Shown one piece after another: positions 32,293-43,588 of a stretch of DNA of 64,000 nucleotides (positions within the stretch are counted from its first letter, which is position 1; each line of letters begins with the position of its first letter). Both the position numbers and the translations under genes were made by a program. Origin of the DNA: Ascoidea asiatica. Its lineage: Eukaryota; Ascomycota; Saccharomycetes; Ascoideales; Ascoideaceae. The notes under the pieces are model-generated. The model was not told the DNA's origin and did not search any database. It saw only the letters and a program-made list of their open reading frames with translations. The stretch lies in contig BCKQ01000009.1 of NCBI GenBank assembly GCA_001600695.1, positions 620,001 to 684,000 on the forward strand, given 5' to 3'.

Positions 32293-33538
32293 GCCGGCCG
32301 CAAGCAACCATAATCTGGTTAACGTTAACGTCGCCAAGACTTAACTTTATCGAGGGCCAGTGATTAGATTAGTAGCAACACAGCTGTACTGTAGCACTGT
32401 AGCACTGTACTTTATTTTAGTGCAAACACTGATCAATTGCAGCAACTGTTAACGTAACTTCATATTATTTATCTTTCTGTTTGTTATTACCTGCCTGCCC
32501 ATACTAAATTCTCTAGTCAGCTTCATCTCATTCATCACGTTCAATTACGCCTAATATTAAATATCTTTTGCTCAATTTTTAATTTGCTTTTTTTGTTGTT
32601 GTTTTTACTATGGTTTTTACTTTTCCTCGTTAATTCAAAACTTCAAATTGTTATAAAAAAATATTATAAAGCATAATATTAAAAAATTATTTAAAAACAT
32701 TAAAATACATCAAAATTCCTGTAAATTCTTTTAAATTTCTTAAACTTTTTGCTTTATTTCTTACAAAATTTAAACCTGTTTTTACTTTTTTAATTTAAAC
32801 TTATTAATAATATTAATATTAATATTTAAACCAACCAAAGACTCGTTTTTTAATTTTAATTTTAATTTCTCATTTATTTTAAATCTCTTAATCTTAATAC
32901 TTTTCTTCTCTTCTCTTTTTTTTTATTTTTTTGGTTTATTCCCTTTTTTACTTTCAATTTAAATTTTAAATTATTTATTATCTATCAATAATAATAACTA
33001 ATATATTTATTTATATATAAATTACTCTTTCACTTTGTTTTATATTTTATTATATTTAATCTTATATTAATATAATTTAAAATAATTTTAAAATAATTTT
33101 AAAATAATTTAAATTAAACTATTAAAATTTAAATCACATTTTAGATTAGCTTCAATTTAATTCTTTTAAGTTTAATATAAATTTAAATATACTTAAACTT
33201 TTAAAAAGTATAAATAATTATAAAACAAGTCAAAAAAATATATTTAAAACAAATAAAGAAATAAACAAATAAAGAAATAGATAAATAATTTTGAAACATA
33301 AAATATTTATAAAATAAACTCATTTAAAGAAAATATAAAGACAAAAGTATTTAGATATAAACTATTAAATACTAAATTTTAATCTTATATTATATTTTAT
33401 ATATTATATTCTATATATTATCTCATTTGATTTTAAAATTTTAATACCTTTGGCGTTTAAATAATCATAATCAAATTTCTTATATTATATCAGTATATAA
33501 TTTCAAATAACTGTTAAACCTTATAATTCATATTAACA

Positions 33539-33875
33539 ATGGTAATGTCAACAACAAGAATTTCTCCAACCTATTCTGGTTATATTGGTTCAACAAAAGA
33601 TGCTTTATTAGTAATTCAAGCTGTTTTAAATAATACTTTAAATACTGTACCAAGAAGACCTCATGATAGAGAAAGAGCTTCTTTAATTCAATCTGGTAAT
33701 GTATTTATTTTCATTGAAGAAAGATCTGGTATAAAAAGATGGACAGATGGTGTTGCTTGGTCTCCTTCAAGAATTCTTGGAAGATTTTTAATTTATAGAG
33801 AATTAGATAGACAAGCTTTATCTGAAAAAGATGCAAAAAAATTAGAAAAGAAAAAAAGTAGAAAATCTTCAATTG

Positions 33876-33914
<39 letters not shown>

Positions 33915-35419
33915 CTAATAACAACAATATGAATGGTTTAAATGATTCAAATAATATCAATGGAGTAAATAATATTAATGGTAATGGTGTTGTTAATGGA
34001 GTTAATAATAATAATGATTCAACAAATGATCAAAATTTACAACAACAATTATATAATCCAAATCAACCACAAGAAGTACCAAATCGTTCATTAGTTGGTT
34101 CTTTAGTTGCTTCTTATGCTTTTAAAGATCATGGTTTAATTAAAAAAACACTTTCTTTAACAATTACTCATCCAAGTAATGTACCTTATAATGGTCCAAA
34201 AAATACTGCTCCATGTACAAGTGAAACTGTTCATCTTGTTTCTTATTATACTGCAGCTGATGTAACTTCTGGAGTTTTAACACGTCCATCTGATGATTCA
34301 AAATTAAAAACTTTACAATTATCTCCTGAATTATGGAATGCTGTTAAAGAAAGTTCACTTGGTGGTAAAATTCCAATTGAAGATGAAGCATTTTATTATC
34401 TTGATCATAATAATCCAAATTCTTTAAGTTTAGGTTTAAATTCAAATCAACATCCTGGTCAAAATGCAATGAATATGGCTAATGCAATGTCTTCACAATA
34501 TTCAATGATGCATCAACAAAATATGACTCCAAATAATGGAATTTATTCAATTAATAATCATCCTGGTGTTAATGGATTTCATCAGCAACCTTTTTCATTA
34601 CCTCCTCCTTTACCTCATCATACACCAATGCAAGCTCAAGCTCAAGCTCAAGCACAGGCTCAAGCTCAAGCTCAACAACAAGCACAACAACAAGCTCAAA
34701 TTCAACAAATTCAACAACCTCCAATTCAAGGTCAAGCTCAACAAATTAATACAAATGATATTCAACAACAACCACAACAACAACAACCTGGAACAAATGA
34801 TCCAAATCAACAAATGAATATTCCTCAGATGTATAATCAATTTCCTCCACAACATTATATTAGTTCTGCACGTTATTATGGAAATTCAGGAGATAATACA
34901 CCTCATAATTCTTTTCAAAATCCTCAAAATGGACAACAACAACAACAACAACAACCTATTCAACCTGGAATTAAACAAGAATATAAACCTGGTGGTATAG
35001 TTAATGTTGATTCTCCAATTGTGAATTCAATGAATATTAAACCTGGAGTTAATAATAATCCACAAGCTGGTTATTATCCAATTCAAAATAGTTATTATAC
35101 ATCATCACCAGTTCAAAATGCACAAACAGGTTCACCATATTATCCAAAACAACAACAACAGCAACAACAACAACAATATACTCAACCTCAATATCAAAAT
35201 CAAAATCAAAATCAAAATCAGAATAGATATTATTCTGGAGCTCCACAACAACAACAACCAAATTCTAATATATCAGGAAATGCAAGTGTTTCAGGTGCTT
35301 CAAGTAATGGAACTGTTAATAATGGAAATGCAACAAATGGAAATATATCATTAGATGAAGGAAATAATTCAAATTTTATGAATCCAAATTATTCAGCAGT
35401 TTTATATCCTCCTCATTAG
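33539..35419 (+). CDS. WOPR-domain transcription regulator (Wor1/Mit1/Ryp1 family)
   Basis: 626 residues. The first WOPR box spans about 10-100, with GYIGSTKDALLVIQAVLN, PRRPHDRERASLIQSG, and FIFIEERSGIKRWTDG followed by WSPSRILGRFLIYREL, which is nearly identical to C. albicans Wor1. After an Asn-rich linker the second box is at about 183-260 (GSLVASYAFKDHGLIKKT, then HLVSYYTAADV). The C-terminal 360 residues are prion-like, with QA, Q and NQ repeats. WOPR proteins bind DNA as master regulators of morphology: white-opaque switching in Candida, pseudohyphal growth in S. cerevisiae (Mit1), dimorphism in Histoplasma. Orthology to Wor1 versus Mit1 or Yhr177w cannot be settled here. The ATG at 33539 is followed by a second one two codons later. 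Confidence 0.93.
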
Positions 35420-36943
35420 ATTCATTCTTTTTATTTTAGTTAGTTGTTAGTTGTTAATTGTTAATTGTTAATTGTTTGTTTATTTGCTTTTTTTATATAT
35501 TTTATTGTCTGTTTGTTTAAATTTGCTTTTTTCTGCCTCAATAATGCTTTGTTTTGTATAATTTTTTATTTATTTCTTCTTTTGTTAAATTAAATTAAAT
35601 TAAATAATTAATAATTAATTAGTAATAATATTTTGTTTTATTTTATTTTATTTTATTTTATTTATTTTATTTTATTTTATTTTATTTATTTTATATATAT
35701 TTATTTACCGGTATTGGAATATTATATTTTTAATAGTTAATTAATGTTTAATGTTTTTTTGGATACTACTTTATATACTTTTTTATTTATTAATTAGTTT
35801 TTTTTATCTGTTATATATAATTATATATCTTTAAAATATAGTTTTAAAATCAATCTGATAGTTTCTTATTATTATTTAATGTTTTAGTCTAAAAGTAGTT
35901 AAATTACCTAAAGTACATTGAATTATCATATAAGATAATATTATATTAGGTTTTCATGCCAGATCAAATGGTGTCAAATAAAATAATTTAAATATTATGC
36001 AGAATTGAACTACTGAATAATTTGTACAGTACGTGAATTTTAATTTAAATTTGAATTTAAACTTACAAGATCAAGAACAGAAACAGAAACAGAAACAAAA
36101 ACAAGAACAATGACGATGACAAACTTAGATTTGAATGTAGATTGAAATTTAGCTTTAGATTTAGAATTCAAATTCGAATTTGAATTTGAATTATAATTTC
36201 AATCTCAATCACACTTAAAATTTGAATAATTTTCATTTTATCATCTTGGACTTTCAAACAGTAAAACAGTAATTATTGAAACTAGACCAATAAAATTCAT
36301 TCTTTCTGAGACTGACTCGCTTTAAATTTGCTTGGGTTCCAGTCTCAATACCTGAATTTCATCTGACTCAATTCACACGAATCTCACAAGAAACACAAAA
36401 GACACTGAAGCTTTTTCTTCTCAGTCCCCAGACCCAAAGAAAACAGTTAAAAAAAGCTTTTTCTTTCAGATTCAAATTCAACAAACCTGAAAAGCACAAA
36501 CGTTTTTTGTTGATTTTTTTTCACCTGAATTTTTTCACGTCTTCAGACAAAATTTCCACTTTTTTTTCAACTTTTTTAGTGTTTTTTTTTATTTCTTTTT
36601 GTGCCTCAGTCAAAAAATAATAAAAAAAGCTGACTCAGCTCACGTTTTGTTACGTAATAGTTTAAAAATAAAAATTAACGCAACACTTACGCTAAACCAC
36701 CGCTAAATATACGCTAAAACAACGCAGCGTTTCAAGACCGCAATTATCTTGCAGTACCGTTACTTTGGTTTTGAAATGATAAAATTTTTTTTTTTTTTAA
36801 ATTTAAAGTATTTTTCACATTGGAGAGATTTTGAAATTTTGATATTTTTGATATTTTGATACTGTTGGTAATTTTTAATCATTATTCATTCATCATAACT
36901 TTCATAAATCAAAGTAAATATTAATTTTCTTTAACTAAAAAGT
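35420..36943. other. WOPR 3' flank and RRP12 promoter
   Basis: 1.5 kb. It begins with T-rich 3'-UTR sequence containing a (TTTTA)n tract (about 35636-35692), then short repeats of GAAACA (36074-36106) and AATTTGAATTTG. A CT-rich, moderately GC-richer stretch (36290-36770) precedes RRP12. No gene was recognised. Confidence 0.55.
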
Positions 36944-39900
36944 ATGTCAATAATGTCTACCATTGATATTGAAAAAGAAAATGATGATGCTCAACTTGAA
37001 TTAGAAATTAAATTAGATAGAATTAGAAATCATGAAAATTCAAAATTAGAAAATCAAAAAAAAATTGCTTTAATTTTATCTGTAATTGATGATAATATTG
37101 ATGATCAAAAAATTCCAAGAAATCCAACTGCATATTTTGTTTCATTTTTAGCTTTAATAGTTTCAAGTTTTAAAGATGAAAAAATAATTGATGAAGATAT
37201 TGCAATTTCTGCAACTTATTTACTTGATATAATTTTACCATTTATTAAAAAAAATATTTTAAATGTAAAATTTAATGATATTTTTAAAAAAATTATAATT
37301 TCTTTAAATTCAACTAATTTAACTCCATTAATTAAATCTTGTATTGGAATTTTAGAATCTTTATTAATTGCTCAAGATTTAAATTCTTGGAAAAATTCTT
37401 CAAATGATAATTTTAATTATTCTCCTTTAAAAGGTTTATCTGCTTTATTAAAACTTTCTTTAGATGAAAGACCAAAAATTAGAAGAAGAGCTCAAGATTC
37501 TATTAAAAATTTATTATCAAGTAATAATAAAAATGATCAATCTAATAAACATCCACATATAACAAGTTCAAAAATTTCAATGTTTATTTTAGAACAATTT
37601 TCAATTTTAATTAATCAACAAAAACTTATAAAAAAAAGTAATAATAATAATAATAATAATTCAATTAATATTAAATTAATTCATCTTATTCAATTAACTC
37701 AAACTGTAATAAATACAAATTCTTGGCCAACTTCTGATATTCAAAAATTATGTGATATATTATTAGATATAACTTCAACTTCTGATCAATTTCTTGCAGC
37801 TTCTTCTTTAAATACTTTATCTTCATTAATTAATTCTTTAAATTCAATTAATGATTCTAAAATTGCTTATAAAATTTTAAAACATTCATTAAATTTAAAA
37901 CCTTCTTTAAATAATTCAAATTTATCAACTTCTTGGATAAAATTAATTTCTCAAGGTTATTCTAAATTTTCAAAATTAGATCCAATAAATTCTATAAAAA
38001 ATTTAATGTTTTTTATAAATATTTTAAAAAATTATTTAAATTCAAAAATTAAAATTATTTATCAATCTGCTGCAATTGGTATAAAAGAAATTATTCAAAA
38101 TTCAATTCAAGAAAAACTTTTATTAACTCCGATTTCAAATGATGAAAAAGGTATTGAATTATATGATAATATTGAAGAAATTATTTCTAATTTATCTGAT
38201 TTAATTATTAATCTTTTATCAATAAAATATAATTATTGTATTAAAGAAGTTTTAGATTTATTTTCTTCAATTTTAAATACTTTAAAATTTAGATCAAATC
38301 CAGCATTTTTAAAACCTTTAGAAATTATTGGTGAATGGAGAAGTAAAGAAAAATTAAATTTTGATTATAATATTGATGTTGAAAATGTTATTGCTTCTGC
38401 AATTCATAATATGGGTCCAAAAATTGTACTTTCAATTTTACCATTAAATTTAACTCAAACTTCAATTGAAAAACCTGGAAGAGCTTGGTTATTACCAATT
38501 TTAAGAGATAATGTTTATAATACTGAATTATCAATTTATTTTAAAGAAATTTTACCAACAATTCAATTTTTTAAAGATAAAATTTCAGAAATGAATAAAA
38601 ATTCAAATAATGTTAAAGTTTTTGAAACAATTATTGATCAAATTTGGTCTTTATTACCAAGATTTTGTGATTTACCAAATGATTTAATTAAAAGTTTTAC
38701 AGATGAAACTGCTCAAAATTTAGCTTCATTATTAATTTCAAAACCAGATTCAAGAGTAACAATTTGTAATTCATTAAAATTATTAATTACAAGTAATCTT
38801 AATTATAGTGAAAGTGAAATTAATAAAGAATCTTTAATTCAACAACAATTTCCAATTTCAAAAGCAAAAGAAAATTTAAAATATTTATCAAAAATGTCAA
38901 ATAATTTTATTTCAGTTTTATTTAATATTTATACTCAAACTCCTTCACAACATAGAGGTTTTATTTTGGAAACTGTTGATGCATTTTTAAAAATTTCTTC
39001 ATCAAATGAAATTGAAAGTGTTTTTAATAATACATGTAGTTTATTACAAAAATCATTAGTTGAAGAAAATGAAGAAAAAGAAAAAGAAAAAAATGGTAAG
39101 AATAATAAGAATAAAAATAATAACAATAATAGTAAAAATAATGAAAATGAAATACCAAGATTAAGTATAAGTTTATTAGATTTAATTGTTGAAATGGCAA
39201 AATATGTACCAGAAAGTTCATATAATCCATTATTTACAATTTTTGTAAATACTATTGATATTGAAGATTCTTTAATTCAAAAAAGATCATATAGAATTAT
39301 AAATAAATTAAATGAAACAGAAAATGGTAAAAAAGCTATAATACGTTATATTACAGAAATTGAAAAAGTTTTAATTAAGACAAAAGATACATCATTATTA
39401 GCAACAAGACCAGTTAGATTAAATGCAATTTTAGTAATTCTTGAATTATTACCAATGAATGAATTATTTTTTATACCATCACTTTTATCAGAAATTATAT
39501 TATCAACAAAGGATATTAATGAAAAAAGTAGAGAATTATCATATAAAATTTTAAAAAAAATGGGTGAAAAAATGTCAGAAGGTGGAATTGTTGAAAATTC
39601 TAAAGTACCTGGATTTGAAGAAAATGAACCAAATGTTGAAGGTTCATTAAAATTATTTTTTAGTATGGTATCAGCAGGATTAGCATCAGATATACCACAT
39701 ATGCAAAGTGCAACAATTACAAGTATTTCATGTTTAGTTTATGAATTTAAAAATGAAATTCCAAAAGATTTATTAATTGAATTATCATCAACAGTTGAAT
39801 TATTTTTAACATCAAAAAGTAAAGAAGTTGTAAAAAGTACAATTGGATATATTAAAGTTGAAGTTGTATCATTACCAAAAGAAATTATTGAAAAAAATTT

Positions 39901-40717
39901 AAAAGTTTTAATTGAAAATTTAATGAAATGGTCTCATCAACATTCTGGAGGTATAAAATCTAAAATTAAGAATATTATTGAAAGATTAATAAGAAAATTT
40001 GGATATGGAATAATTGAAGAAAATATTCCAGAAGAAGATAAAAAATTAATTGTTAATATTAAAAAAAGTAAAGATAGAGCAAAAAGAAAACAAAAGAAAC
40101 TTAAAGAAGAAGGAATTACCGAAATTACAAGAGATAAAAAAAATGATTTTATGTCAGCTTATGATGATGCTATACAAGATTCTGAAGATGAATCAGATAA
40201 TTCAGATAATGAAGATAATGATTCAGATAATGATATTGATATGGATGATAAATTTAGAGGAAGTCAAAGATATATTACAGAATCTAAAAATACACCACTT
40301 AATTTATTAGATAAAGAAACATTATCTCATATATCTTCAATGAAACCAAAATCATACGATAATAATAATAATAATAATAATAAAAAATTATTGAATAAAA
40401 GATTTAAAACTTCAGATGGAAAATTAATTATTAATAATCAAGATGATGAAGATGATAAAGAAAATCCATTATTAAAGAAAAATTTAAATAGTGGAATTGA
40501 TGCATATGTAGATGCAATTAAAACAGGACCAATTAGAGGTCAAAGAAATCGTCTTAAATATAAAAAAGAGAATAGACAAGCAGATAATTATCATGAAAGT
40601 GATGATGAAGAAGATTCAAAAGATTTTAAAAATAAGAAAATCATGAATGGTAAAAATAATAAGATTAGAAAACCTATTGTGAAAAAACAAAAATATAAGT
40701 CAAATAGAAGACTTTAG
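36944..40717 (+). CDS. RRP12: Ribosome biogenesis HEAT-repeat protein Rrp12
   Basis: 1257 residues, close to S. cerevisiae Rrp12 (1228). It is a helical ARM/HEAT-repeat protein throughout, with the family NUC173 region around 380-600 (IHNMGPKIVLSILPLNLTQ, GRAWLLPILRDN, IWSLLPRFCDLPND) and QHRGFILETVDAFLKISS near 670. The C-terminal 250 residues are acidic then strongly basic (SEDESDNSDNEDNDSDND, then KSNRRL), fitting nucleolar and nuclear localisation. Rrp12 binds pre-ribosomes and helps export 40S and 60S subunits and process pre-rRNA. Asn tracts at about 232-240 and 725-735 are lineage-specific insertions. The gene is read as one intact frame. Confidence 0.93.
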   Translation: MSIMSTIDIEKENDDAQLELEIKLDRIRNHENSKLENQKKIALILSVIDDNIDDQKIPRNPTAYFVSFLALIVSSFKDEKIIDEDIAISATYLLDIILPFIKKNILNVKFNDIFKKIIISLNSTNLTPLIKSCIGILESLLIAQDLNSWKNSSNDNFNYSPLKGLSALLKLSLDERPKIRRRAQDSIKNLLSSNNKNDQSNKHPHITSSKISMFILEQFSILINQQKLIKKSNNNNNNNSINIKLIHLIQLTQTVINTNSWPTSDIQKLCDILLDITSTSDQFLAASSLNTLSSLINSLNSINDSKIAYKILKHSLNLKPSLNNSNLSTSWIKLISQGYSKFSKLDPINSIKNLMFFINILKNYLNSKIKIIYQSAAIGIKEIIQNSIQEKLLLTPISNDEKGIELYDNIEEIISNLSDLIINLLSIKYNYCIKEVLDLFSSILNTLKFRSNPAFLKPLEIIGEWRSKEKLNFDYNIDVENVIASAIHNMGPKIVLSILPLNLTQTSIEKPGRAWLLPILRDNVYNTELSIYFKEILPTIQFFKDKISEMNKNSNNVKVFETIIDQIWSLLPRFCDLPNDLIKSFTDETAQNLASLLISKPDSRVTICNSLKLLITSNLNYSESEINKESLIQQQFPISKAKENLKYLSKMSNNFISVLFNIYTQTPSQHRGFILETVDAFLKISSSNEIESVFNNTCSLLQKSLVEENEEKEKEKNGKNNKNKNNNNNSKNNENEIPRLSISLLDLIVEMAKYVPESSYNPLFTIFVNTIDIEDSLIQKRSYRIINKLNETENGKKAIIRYITEIEKVLIKTKDTSLLATRPVRLNAILVILELLPMNELFFIPSLLSEIILSTKDINEKSRELSYKILKKMGEKMSEGGIVENSKVPGFEENEPNVEGSLKLFFSMVSAGLASDIPHMQSATITSISCLVYEFKNEIPKDLLIELSSTVELFLTSKSKEVVKSTIGYIKVEVVSLPKEIIEKNLKVLIENLMKWSHQHSGGIKSKIKNIIERLIRKFGYGIIEENIPEEDKKLIVNIKKSKDRAKRKQKKLKEEGITEITRDKKNDFMSAYDDAIQDSEDESDNSDNEDNDSDNDIDMDDKFRGSQRYITESKNTPLNLLDKETLSHISSMKPKSYDNNNNNNNKKLLNKRFKTSDGKLIINNQDDEDDKENPLLKKNLNSGIDAYVDAIKTGPIRGQRNRLKYKKENRQADNYHESDDEEDSKDFKNKKIMNGKNNKIRKPIVKKQKYKSNRRL

Positions 40718-41610
40718 GAACTTTAATTTTTATCCTCAAGTCTTTCAACTATCATTTTGTCTAATAAATAATAAGTAATTACAGTAACTTCAAATACTAT
40801 CTAAAAGTAAAAGTAAAAGTAAATCTCTCAAAAGTCTCATAAACACAAAAGAAAACAAATCAAAAAAAAAAAAAAAAAAAAAAAAACAGTGGTACATGCA
40901 GTATTCGGTAGTTAAAGGTATATATTACGACAATATACACTGAAATACATAAACTGGATAAACAGTGGCTTGTGATAAGTGGCTTGTAATTGTGGGCTGA
41001 AGTAAGGCTGGTAAATATGGCTGGGGATATATTGTGTGGCTGTACATCAACAGCCGCCAGAAAGCTGGCTTCAGCGCTGCAACTCTAGATTTGGCGTGGG
41101 TGCGCTGCGTTTCCGGTTTCTGCGGGAGATAAGCACACTTTGTTCAATTGGCTGGCGGGCTGGGATTTACTCGTGAGAATTTTAATCTGAGCAGTTCTGG
41201 TGAATCTAGAAAAAAGAAGCTTTGAAGCTTTGAAGCTTTGGAGCTTTGAAATGGCTTTTATGATGATGATTACTGCAAAATAAACAATCATTTATTGATC
41301 AATTCATTCAATAATAGATCAAGTCACTCGGTTAATATCAATCAGGGCTTGTTTTTGTCATCGAAGTCCTGTTTCTAGCTGGAATATATCTTCTAAGCTT
41401 AAGTTAGCCATTCCTCAATTCTATTCCTCAGTACAAACAAAGATTCAAGATTTCATCATTTGTAAATCCAAAAAATAAAAAAGCTTATTTTTTTTTTTCT
41501 CCTGACAGTTTTTATATTTGAGATTTTAAATAAACAAAATATATTAATATAAAATTATCAATTTGAGATTGAGATTGAGATTTTTATTAATATTCAATTT
41601 CGAGATAAGA
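40718..41610. other. GPI13 promoter
   Basis: It includes a run of 25 A (40862-40886), a GC-richer island (about 40890-41190) with five GCTGG motifs, and a tandem GAAGCTTTG repeat (about 41216-41252). The frame to the left of the GPI13 ATG opens with TTG codons (GAGATTGAGATTGAGA) and is not taken as coding. Confidence 0.55.
40862..40886. repeat. poly(A) run of 25
   Basis: An uninterrupted homopolymer about 145 bp past the RRP12 stop. Length is likely unreliable in assembly. Confidence 0.9.
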
Positions 41611-43556
41611 ATGAATACAACCAATGATTTTCCTAATAAAGGTGATGCTATTACTCCAAACGAGATAAATAATAATAGTAAAGACAATAACAGTGACAAT
41701 AATAATAATAACAATAACAATACAAATAACCGTGTTCAAAATACTACTCAACAATCAATTCCAGAGTCTAATTCCTCAATTTCCTCAAATTTTTCAAATA
41801 ATCAATCCTCAATATCTGAAAAAAAAAATAAAATAAATCAAGAAAATAGAAATCAAATTGCAGCTGAAATTTTCAAAGAAATTTATGGTGAAAAAAAGAA
41901 TAATAATAATAATAACAATAATAATAATGAAAATATTGTATTAAATCAAGTTAATGAACAAAATCGTCAATTAATTAAAAAACAACAATCAATACAGAGG
42001 AAAAAAGCTTTAAAACAACATCAACAATTTAAACAAAATATGAGATTATCTAGATTCAGATATACTAATTTATTATATATAATTAATATTTCTTGTCTTT
42101 TTATATTACAAATTATTGGAATTTTTTTCTTTTTAAAAGGTTTTCTATTAAAAAAAAATTCTTCTGGATTTTATTCTAATGAAAATATTATAATTAATAA
42201 TAATAATAATAATGAAAATGATTTTTTATTCTCTCAAGATTTTAGTTTATTTAATATATCTATAAATAATCAAAAAAATGAAATTTCAAATTCAAATATT
42301 TATCAAAATACAAAACAATTTGATAAAATGTTAATTATAATAATAGATGCTTTAAGATTTGATTTTGTTATTCCAACAAATGATTCAATATCTTTAAAAT
42401 CTTCTAAATTTTATCATAATAATTTTCCAATTCTTTATGAAACTTTTAATAATAATCCTCAAAATTCTTTATTAATTAAATTTATTGCTGATCCTCCAAC
42501 AACAACTTTACAAAGATTAAAAGGTTTAACAACTGGCTCATTACCAACTTTTATTGAAGCTGGTTCAAATTTTAATGGTAATGAAATTAATGAAGATAAT
42601 CTTTTATCTCAATTATTTAATAATAATAAATCAATTTCATTCTTAGGTGATGATACTTGGATTGCACTTTTTAATAATTATTTAAATCAAAATTTAACTT
42701 ATCCATATGAAAGTTTAAATGTTTGGGATTTACATTCTGTTGATAATGGTATAATTAAACATTTATTTCCTTTATTATCAAAAGATTCAATAAATTTTTT
42801 TAATCCATATGATTTTATAAATTTAAATACAACTACTTCATTACCCTTTTCAAATAATTTTGAAAAAAATTTATTAAAAGATTCAAAAAATTGGGATGTT
42901 TTAATTTCTCATTTCTTAGGTTTAGATCATGTTGGTCATAGATATGGTCCATCAAATTTTGAAATGATTAAAAAACAAATTCAAATGAATAAAATTATAA
43001 AAAATTTAATTGAAAATTTATCAAATGATACTTTATTAGTTTTAATGGGTGATCATGGTATGGATTTAAATGGTAATCATGGTGGTGATTCTATAGAAGA
43101 ATTAGAATCAACTTTATTTTTATATTCAAAAAAATCATTATTTAATCATACTTCAAATGATTTAATAACTAGAAATAGTAATTATAATTTAAATAATTTA
43201 TATGATATTAATAATAATGGTAAAAATTATAGATCCATTAATCAAATTGATTTAGTTTCAAGTCTTTCATTACTTTTTGGTATTCCAATTCCATATAATA
43301 ATCTTGGTTTACCAATTGATGAACTTTTTTTAAATCATTTTAATTCTGAAATTTATTCAAATTTAAATTCAACTGAATTGGAATTATTAAATTTAATAAA
43401 CTTACTTAAAGTTGAATATATTTCTTTAAATCAAATACAAAATTATAGATTATCAAATACAGAATTAAAAAATGATAAAGAAATTAATGAAAACTTTAAA
43501 ATGATTATGAATAATTATAATATAATCAAGGATAAACTAGTTAAATTTAGTAAATC

Positions 43557-43588
<32 letters not shown>

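Larger units (their letters stand above)
28523..33538. other. 5-kb region upstream of the WOPR regulator
   Basis: No credible ORF. It contains GC-richer islands at about 28890-29200, 30960-31170 and 31870-32480, set in AT-rich DNA. Elements noted are a GAAATT to GAAATG to CAGATG hexamer series (28993-29050), TTAAAGTATT repeats (29839-30435), TAACGTTA palindromes (29757, 30246, 30457, 32318), an ACGCGTCA MCB-like site (32229-32236), and a foldable GC-rich segment (32238-32292). The last 1 kb before the ATG is AT-only leader-like sequence. The layout resembles the very long WOR1 promoter and 5' UTR of C. albicans. Confidence 0.55.

Noticed and set aside
35049-35354. Open frames overlapping the Gln-rich end of the WOPR gene
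   Set aside because: Shadows created by CAA/AAT repeats of the true gene read in other frames.
41563-41610. N-terminal extension of GPI13 beginning at TTG
   Set aside because: There is no ATG; the sequence is a GAGATT repeat typical of a leader. The ATG at 41611 is used.
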